Shown here: positions 59,197 to 64,000 of the stretch, one piece after another
Layout: the number at the start of each line of letters is the position of its first letter
How positions within the stretch are numbered: the stretch's first letter is position 1
Assembly: GCF_000739635.1 (NCBI RefSeq)
Contig: NZ_BATQ01000076.1
Span: 1-64,000 of the forward strand
Origin: Verrucomicrobium sp. BvORR034
GTDB lineage: Bacteria > Verrucomicrobiota > Verrucomicrobiia > Verrucomicrobiales > Verrucomicrobiaceae
Reading direction: 5' to 3'
DNA length: 64,000 nucleotides
Position numbers and translations under genes: made by a program
The notes under the pieces: generated by a model
What the model was told of the DNA's origin: nothing
Database searches by the model: none
What the model saw: only the letters and a program-made list of their open reading frames with translations

Positions 59197-60549
59197 ATGA
59201 ATGCCACGTCCCTCTCGAGCAATACTCTCACGGCGCTGATTGGTGATCTGGCCGGTCATGCTGACACCACCGAGATCAGGGGCAAAAAGGGAGGCGACGG
59301 GACGGGCACGGTGCTGTACGAGAAGACCAAGTTCTCCAACCCCTTTGGAAACAAGACTGTCCGGGCAGAGAAGCAGGCTGCTGCCCGGCAGGCCGTCAAG
59401 CAGGCCCTGGTGGGAGAGTTTGTTGCCTCCAAATCTGGCTTTGCAGGCAAGAAGCAAGTCTTTCTGGAAATCGTCGCCAAAGACATGAACGCGATGTTCG
59501 ACTCCGGACCGATGACGTTGGGCAAGGTAAAGGCGCTCAAGCAGAAGGTGGAGGACATGGCGAGCCTGGCGGGTGGGATCACGAAGACTCACGACAAGCT
59601 GGCAAAAGATCCGGCCTACGTCGATGGAGGCAGGCGAGCCCGGGCCATCCTCACGGAGTCTGGCAGGACGCTACCTACCATGGAGGATGCCATCATGGAG
59701 TACGCAGAGCTCGCCAAGGTCGAACCCAAGTCGACTGCAGACAAGGCGAAGCTGGGCGCTCTCAAGGCGCACATGAACGACATGGATGCCGGGAAGCATG
59801 ATGTGACCGAGAACACACGCGCAAGAGATCTGCTGGAAGGGTCAGCGAGGGAGATCGGGGCCACGCATGTGGAAGTGTCTCCCCAGTGTGTGGCCCTCCG
59901 CCGGATGGGGCATGGGCACCAGCAAAAGGGGCTCTGTTCTGCCCTGATCCGGCTCGTGGCGCTGGAAGAGAGCCGGGTGACCCGGCCGACTGAACAGTCC
60001 AATCGCATGCTGGAACGACTCGGCGCGGAGACAACACGGATGGTGGATGCGGGACAGCGCGAAGGGACTCACATGGCCACCTCCATCGAGGGAATCCTCG
60101 GCAGGTCCGAGGTAACCACCTCCCACAGTCAGGTGGTCCCTCGAGGTGGGACGGTGAGCCACAAGGACCTCGTCAGCCAATTGAGGGCTTCGCCTGAGTT
60201 TGAAGCCCGGCAGCCAGTCTATTTCGGATTGCAATTCATGGGTGCGATGAATCACACCATCATGGTGGGGGCAAACCCCGGACCTCCGGAGACCTTCACT
60301 TTCTACGATCCCAATTTTGGCCTCGCCCGGTTTGACTCTGCCGAGGCCATGGGCCGTTTCCTGGATGGGTTCTTCGAGAAATATGCGGAAGAATACGGCG
60401 TTCCCCGGATGCCCGTTCCCAGCGAAAGTCCACCTGGAACCAAAGGGGCCTTTGGCTTGAGTGATATCATGAAATTTAACCTTGCCGGGATCGAGGGGGG
60501 GATTCCTAGATCCCTAGGAGGACTGGGGGCAGAGTTTCGCGAACGTTGA
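59197..60549 (+). CDS. Second C58-like cysteine protease, tandem paralogue, 450 aa
   Basis: A paralogue of the preceding gene with the same length and the same layout. Cys247 lies in QKGLCSALIRLVAL, His353 in GAMNHTIMVGA and Asp371 in FTFYDPNFGLARFDS. These triad positions are within one residue of the first protein, although most other positions differ. The N-terminus is Ser/Thr/Asn-rich (MNATSLSSNTLTALIGDLAG), as in many type III secretion signals. The module KFSNPFGNKTVRAEKQAAARQAV at ~46-68 matches the first protein. The C-terminal ~50 residues are Pro/Gly-rich and unrelated between the two. An 84-bp gap separates the genes, with a possible promoter; the stop faces the convergent hydrolase gene 7 bp away. 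Confidence 0.65.
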   Translation: MNATSLSSNTLTALIGDLAGHADTTEIRGKKGGDGTGTVLYEKTKFSNPFGNKTVRAEKQAAARQAVKQALVGEFVASKSGFAGKKQVFLEIVAKDMNAMFDSGPMTLGKVKALKQKVEDMASLAGGITKTHDKLAKDPAYVDGGRRARAILTESGRTLPTMEDAIMEYAELAKVEPKSTADKAKLGALKAHMNDMDAGKHDVTENTRARDLLEGSAREIGATHVEVSPQCVALRRMGHGHQQKGLCSALIRLVALEESRVTRPTEQSNRMLERLGAETTRMVDAGQREGTHMATSIEGILGRSEVTTSHSQVVPRGGTVSHKDLVSQLRASPEFEARQPVYFGLQFMGAMNHTIMVGANPGPPETFTFYDPNFGLARFDSAEAMGRFLDGFFEKYAEEYGVPRMPVPSESPPGTKGAFGLSDIMKFNLAGIEGGIPRSLGGLGAEFRER

Positions 60550-60556
60550 TTGGCGG

Positions 60557-61741
60557 TTAGGGTGAGGGCGCTGCCGTCACCATTTCCTGCGCTGCCTTCT
60601 GGAAGGCTGGCTGGATCTGCTTCCCGCTGTCATTCCGCCAGCCAGCGTGCTGCACCATGAAGATGGTGATGAGGCCGCGTTTGGGATCGATGCTCAGGTT
60701 CGTGCTGTAGGCACCGCCGTGGCCATAGGAGCCATCGCCGCCGATGGAGAAGCCGAAGCCGTAGCTCTCTTTCAGATTCTGCGGAGTCTGGCGGGAGGTC
60801 ATGACTTTGAGGGATGCTTCTGAGAGGTAGCGCTTCCGGCCAAGTTGCCCGCCGTTCAGCAACATCTGGGCAAAGCGGGCCATGTCGGCGGCGGTGGAGA
60901 AGAGTCCGCCGCCCGGCATCGGCTGGCGGGTGCGGTCATTGAGTGGGTACTTGAGCTGCGTGACTGTGGTGGGTACGAGGGCGGTCTTTTCCTTGTTGGG
61001 GGCGTAGGAAGTGGCCAGGCGGGAGATTTGCGCTTCATCTGGCCAGAAGGTGGTGTCCTTCATGCCCAGGGGCTTGAACAGGCGTTCATCCAGAAAGGCC
61101 TCGTAGGTCATGCCGCTGACCACCTCGATGATGCGGCCGCCGGTGTTGATGCCTTCGTTGCTGTACTGGTATTTGGAATCCGGCTCGAACTGGAGCGGCA
61201 CCATGGCGTAGCTCTGCACCCGGGACGCGAGGGGAAGCTGATCCAGCGTGGGGGTCTCGATGCCCGACTTGAAGGACAGCCCGCTGGTATGGCTGAGGAT
61301 GTTCTTGATCGTGATGGGGTGGGTGGGCTTCTTCAACACCATCTTGTCGGCGCTTTGCTCGGAAACTACCCTCTGGCCCTTGAACTCAGGCAGGTATTTT
61401 TCAACCGGGTCGTCCACAGAGATCTTGCCCTCATCCACCAGCATCATGAGCGCGGTGCAGGTGATGGGTTTGCTCATGGAGGCGATCCAGAAGAGGCTGT
61501 CCGCCGCCATGGGCTTCTGGGTCTCGATGTTGGCGTAGCCGACGGTGTCCGTGGCGAGGATACGATCCTTCGTGGCGACCAGGGTCACGGCCCCAGCCAG
61601 GACTTTGTCGTCCACAAACGGCTGAAGCCGTGCAGGAATGGGCGACGGGGCGGGAGCCTCGGCTCCAGCGCGTCCCACCAAGGTCGTACAACAGGCAAGA
61701 GCAACAGCGGGGAAGAGGAGCAGGGCGGGGCGGCGTTTCAT
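60557..61741 (-). CDS. Serine hydrolase, class C beta-lactamase/esterase family, 394 aa
   Basis: A penicillin-binding-protein-fold hydrolase. The export leader is residues 1-28 ([18 protein letters not shown]; Cys17/Cys18 might be a weak lipobox). The active-site motifs are complete: S-x-x-K as Ser88-Met-Ser-Lys91 ([10 protein letters not shown]), Tyr-x-Asn as YSN in YQYSNEG, and HGG in YGHGGAYST in place of KTG. HGG is usual in the esterase/D-aminopeptidase-like branch, so an esterase or peptidase role is more likely than antibiotic resistance. The start is the ATG before KRRPALLLF; the frame is open far upstream only because it mirrors pgk. Confidence 0.9.
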   Translation of the reverse strand: MKRRPALLLFPAVALACCTTLVGRAGAEAPAPSPIPARLQPFVDDKVLAGAVTLVATKDRILATDTVGYANIETQKPMAADSLFWIASMSKPITCTALMMLVDEGKISVDDPVEKYLPEFKGQRVVSEQSADKMVLKKPTHPITIKNILSHTSGLSFKSGIETPTLDQLPLASRVQSYAMVPLQFEPDSKYQYSNEGINTGGRIIEVVSGMTYEAFLDERLFKPLGMKDTTFWPDEAQISRLATSYAPNKEKTALVPTTVTQLKYPLNDRTRQPMPGGGLFSTAADMARFAQMLLNGGQLGRKRYLSEASLKVMTSRQTPQNLKESYGFGFSIGGDGSYGHGGAYSTNLSIDPKRGLITIFMVQHAGWRNDSGKQIQPAFQKAAQEMVTAAPSP

Positions 61742-61924
61742 GCGAGGGAAGATGGGACAAAGACGGATCTTCCTGGGGAATCTTTCCGGTTGGGATGGGA
61801 TGGTCGGGCCCGGGTAGTCGAATTGTCCATGGACGGCATGAAACGAGCTATCACCAGACTTCTTCGCTTGCGCAGGGGGGGCTCCTCCGCCATCTATGCA
61901 CCCCCATTTTTTTCCCCAATCGCC

Positions 61925-63136
61925 ATGGCCAAGAAGAGCATTCGTGACATAGATGTGACCGGCAAACGCTGCCTGGTTCGTGTGGATTTTAACGTCCCCC
62001 TCGACGACAAGGGCGACAGCATGGTCATCACGGATGACACGCGTATCAAAGAGACGCTGCCGACGCTGAAGTACCTCCTGGAGCAGGGGGCCAAGGTCAT
62101 CCTGTGCAGCCACCTGGGCCGTCCCAAGGGCCAGCGTGATCCCAAGCAGAGCCTCAAGCCGGTGGCCGCCCGTCTGGGTGAACTGCTTGGCCTGACAGTG
62201 GGTTTTGCGGAAGACAGCATCGGCGAAGAAGCCCAGACCAAGGCCCAAGCTCTGGGCAATGGTGATGTGCTTCTGCTCGAAAACGTGCGCTTCTACGCAG
62301 GTGAAGAGAAGAATGATCCTGAGCTGGCCAAGCAGTTTGCCAGTCTGGCAGAGATCTATGTGAATGACGCCTTCGGCTCCGCCCACCGCGCTCACAGCTC
62401 CACGGCAGGCGTGGCCGCCTATCTCCCGGCCGTTTCTGGTCTCCTCATGGAGAAGGAACTCGCCTACATGCACGACGAGTTGCAGGCTCCCGAGCGCCCC
62501 TTCGTGGTGATCCTCGGCGGTGCCAAGGTGAGCGACAAGATCAAAGTCATCGACCGCCTCCTCGACAAGGCCGACACCATCCTCATCGGCGGTGGCATGG
62601 CTTACACCTTCAAGCTTGCTCTGGGCGAGAGCATCGGCAAGAGCCTCTGCGAGCCTGATCAGGTGGACACGGCGAAAGCCGCCCTGGCCAAGGCCAAGGA
62701 AAAGGGCGTGAAGTTCCTCCTCCCCGTGGACAACTACATCGTGGAAGAGCTGAATTTCAAAGACAAGACCGTGGGTCCTGGCCGCTACACCACCCCGGGT
62801 GAAGGCATTCCGGACGGTTGGGAGGGCGTGGACATCGGTCCTGAGTCCGTGGAGCTTTTCAGTGCTGAAGTCGCCAGCGCGAAGACGGTTGTCTGGAACG
62901 GCCCCATGGGGGTGTTCGAGATCAAAGACTGCGCCAAAGGCACCTTCGCCATCGCGGAGACCATCGCCCAGAACACGAGCTGCAAGTCCATCATTGGCGG
63001 CGGCGACAGTGTGAAGGCGGTGAAGAAGGCCGGCGTGGCCGACAAAGTCACCTTTATCTCCACCGGCGGTGGAGCCAGCTTGGAACTGCTCGAAGGCAAG
63101 GAACTCCCCGGCGTTGCCGCCTTGCTCGAGAAGTAG
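61925..63136 (+). CDS. pgk: Phosphoglycerate kinase, 403 aa
   Basis: Transfers phosphate between 1,3-bisphosphoglycerate and ADP in glycolysis, in the cytoplasm. The whole family pattern is present: [11 protein letters not shown] near residue 20, [79 protein letters not shown] and the nucleotide-binding GGGDS and [12 protein letters not shown]. Length is normal. The ATG of MAKKSIRDI was chosen; the longer upstream frame is non-coding shadow. Followed after 155 bp by tpiA, the usual glycolytic pairing. Confidence 0.97.
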   Translation: MAKKSIRDIDVTGKRCLVRVDFNVPLDDKGDSMVITDDTRIKETLPTLKYLLEQGAKVILCSHLGRPKGQRDPKQSLKPVAARLGELLGLTVGFAEDSIGEEAQTKAQALGNGDVLLLENVRFYAGEEKNDPELAKQFASLAEIYVNDAFGSAHRAHSSTAGVAAYLPAVSGLLMEKELAYMHDELQAPERPFVVILGGAKVSDKIKVIDRLLDKADTILIGGGMAYTFKLALGESIGKSLCEPDQVDTAKAALAKAKEKGVKFLLPVDNYIVEELNFKDKTVGPGRYTTPGEGIPDGWEGVDIGPESVELFSAEVASAKTVVWNGPMGVFEIKDCAKGTFAIAETIAQNTSCKSIIGGGDSVKAVKKAGVADKVTFISTGGGASLELLEGKELPGVAALLEK

Positions 63137-63291
63137 TCTTTGCTGTTCAGTGCTGAGTTCGAGATCGCGTCATGGATCTGTGGATCCTGGTTTGACGCCA
63201 GGCAAGACACGACAAGACAGGCATCACAACCCTCCCGACAACCACCTTTCCTCAATCAAACCAGGATTCTAAAGAAACAAGAACGCCCTCT

Positions 63292-64000
63292 ATGCCTCCT
63301 GTATTCCGTAAACCCATTGTTGCTGCCAACTGGAAGATGAACAACCCTCCGTCTGAGACGGAGAAGTTCCTGCGCGCCTTCCTCCGTCTCATGCCGGAGA
63401 AGAGCCCTGTCCAAGTGGTGGTAGTGCCTTCCTTTGTCTCCCTCTCCCTCGCCCAGACCCTGATCCAGGGTGGTCGTACGGAAGTGGTGGAACTCGGTGC
63501 TCAGAACATGAGCCAGTACCCCAGCGGTGCCTACACCGGTGAGACCAGCGCGCTGATGCTGAAGGAGTGTGGCGTGCGCCACGTCATCCTTGGCCACAGC
63601 GAGCGTCGTGCCCTCTTTGGTGAGACGAACCAGATCGTCAACACCAAGGTGATCGCCGCACTCGAAGCCCGCCTTCACCCGATCCTCTGCGTGGGTGAGA
63701 CCCTCGAAGAGCGTGATGGTGGCCGCATTGAAGAAGTGCTGGAATCCCAGACGCGTGAAAGCCTCGCCAATGTCGGCTCCCGCCGTCTGCAGGATGTGGT
63801 CATCGCCTATGAGCCCGTCTGGGCCATTGGCACTGGTCGCACCGCATCCCCGGAACAGGCTCAGGAGGCCCATGCGTTCATCCGCAAGGTGCTGGGTGAG
63901 ATGTTCGACGCCGACACGGCGCAGAAGATCCGCATCCAGTACGGCGGCAGCGTGAAGCCCTCCAACATGGACGAGATCATCGCCATGCCGGATGTGGATG
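63292..64000 (+). CDS. tpiA: Triosephosphate isomerase (3' end beyond window)
   Basis: Interconverts dihydroxyacetone phosphate and glyceraldehyde 3-phosphate. The reading frame starts with [17 protein letters not shown] and stays open to the window edge (236 codons). Catalytic parts are Asn13/Lys15 in ANWKMN, the His of ILGHSERR, the Glu of [17 protein letters not shown] with the mobile loop, and the phosphate-binding [12 protein letters not shown]. Only about 15-20 residues should be missing. It probably shares a transcript with pgk. Confidence 0.96.
   Translation, partial: MPPVFRKPIVAANWKMNNPPSETEKFLRAFLRLMPEKSPVQVVVVPSFVSLSLAQTLIQGGRTEVVELGAQNMSQYPSGAYTGETSALMLKECGVRHVILGHSERRALFGETNQIVNTKVIAALEARLHPILCVGETLEERDGGRIEEVLESQTRESLANVGSRRLQDVVIAYEPVWAIGTGRTASPEQAQEAHAFIRKVLGEMFDADTAQKIRIQYGGSVKPSNMDEIIAMPDVD

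Noticed and set aside
57760..60549. Toxin-immunity or polymorphic toxin locus
   Set aside because: No small immunity-like gene, Rhs/YD repeats, or pretoxin domain adjoins the pair; both genes are full-length paralogues of each other.
60557..61741. Antibiotic-resistance beta-lactamase
   Set aside because: HGG replaces KTG and the overall pattern is that of esterase/peptidase-like family members; resistance cannot be claimed.
60557..62473. A very long minus-strand frame that appears to fuse a hydrolase with an upstream domain
   Set aside because: The upstream half is the antisense of pgk; the real hydrolase starts at 61741 with a signal peptide.

Overview
The window looks like chromosomal DNA of a Verrucomicrobiota bacterium, probably close to Verrucomicrobium or its relatives. 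This is inferred from gene content, not from a marker gene. The evidence is three large proteins with autotransporter-associated beta-strand repeats and PEP-CTERM tails, a pseudopilin of the GFTLMELLVV type, a GntR-DUF1501-cytochrome/DUF1549/DUF1553 operon, a DMFase-like Tat protein, high G+C DNA, few clear Shine-Dalgarno sites, and many short intergenic hairpins. No rRNA, tRNA, CRISPR array, prophage or intact insertion sequence was seen.

Layout. 0-4.9 kb: a small hypothetical pair, a secreted glycerophosphodiester phosphodiesterase, an MFS carrier and repeat-rich spacers. 4.9-12.9 kb: a nitrogen-acquisition cluster, read leftwards as urtA-urtB-urtC-urtD-urtE-fmdA-fmdB (urea/short-amide ABC importer, formamidase, zinc-ribbon protein), with a divergent LysR regulator and a T-N11-A dyad between them. 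13.1-18.6 kb: an NrtA/NasS-like binding protein without a signal peptide, a Tat-exported N,N-dimethylformamidase-like protein and a membrane-anchored sulfatase-fold enzyme with Ser/Thr at the nucleophile position. 18.8-22.1 kb: an SRPBCC/ArsR pair with two operator-like palindromes, a membrane-anchored coiled-coil protein and a MATE exporter. 22.4-38.4 kb: a leftward surface-protein region with a pseudopilin translationally coupled to the first of two beta-strand-repeat proteins, then Kelch, DUF4198-like and PQQ-propeller proteins, and a 1698-residue beta-strand-repeat protein. 38.4-44 kb: repeat arrays, an AraC regulator, a small membrane protein, a PhnB-like VOC protein and a G8-domain protein. 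44.4-52 kb: two paralogous TonB-dependent siderophore receptors around a PepSY membrane protein, facing a FecI/FecR pair. 52.5-57.5 kb: the GntR-DUF1501-cytochrome operon. 57.7-60.5 kb: two tandem 450-residue proteins with a C58 (YopT/AvrPphB-like) Cys-His-Asp arrangement. 60.5-64 kb: a class C beta-lactamase-fold hydrolase, pgk, and the start of tpiA.

How the genes work together. The 5-16 kb block can import and hydrolyse urea or short amides. The 44-52 kb block fits ferric-siderophore uptake with surface signalling to an ECF sigma factor. The 22-38 kb block appears devoted to long secreted or surface-anchored fibres. The most unusual item is the tandem C58-like pair: it resembles host-targeted protease effectors, but no secretion genes lie in the window. 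The second theme is the intergenic DNA, dominated by hairpins with a 3-nt loop and 5-8 bp arms of varying sequence, plus several tandem arrays.
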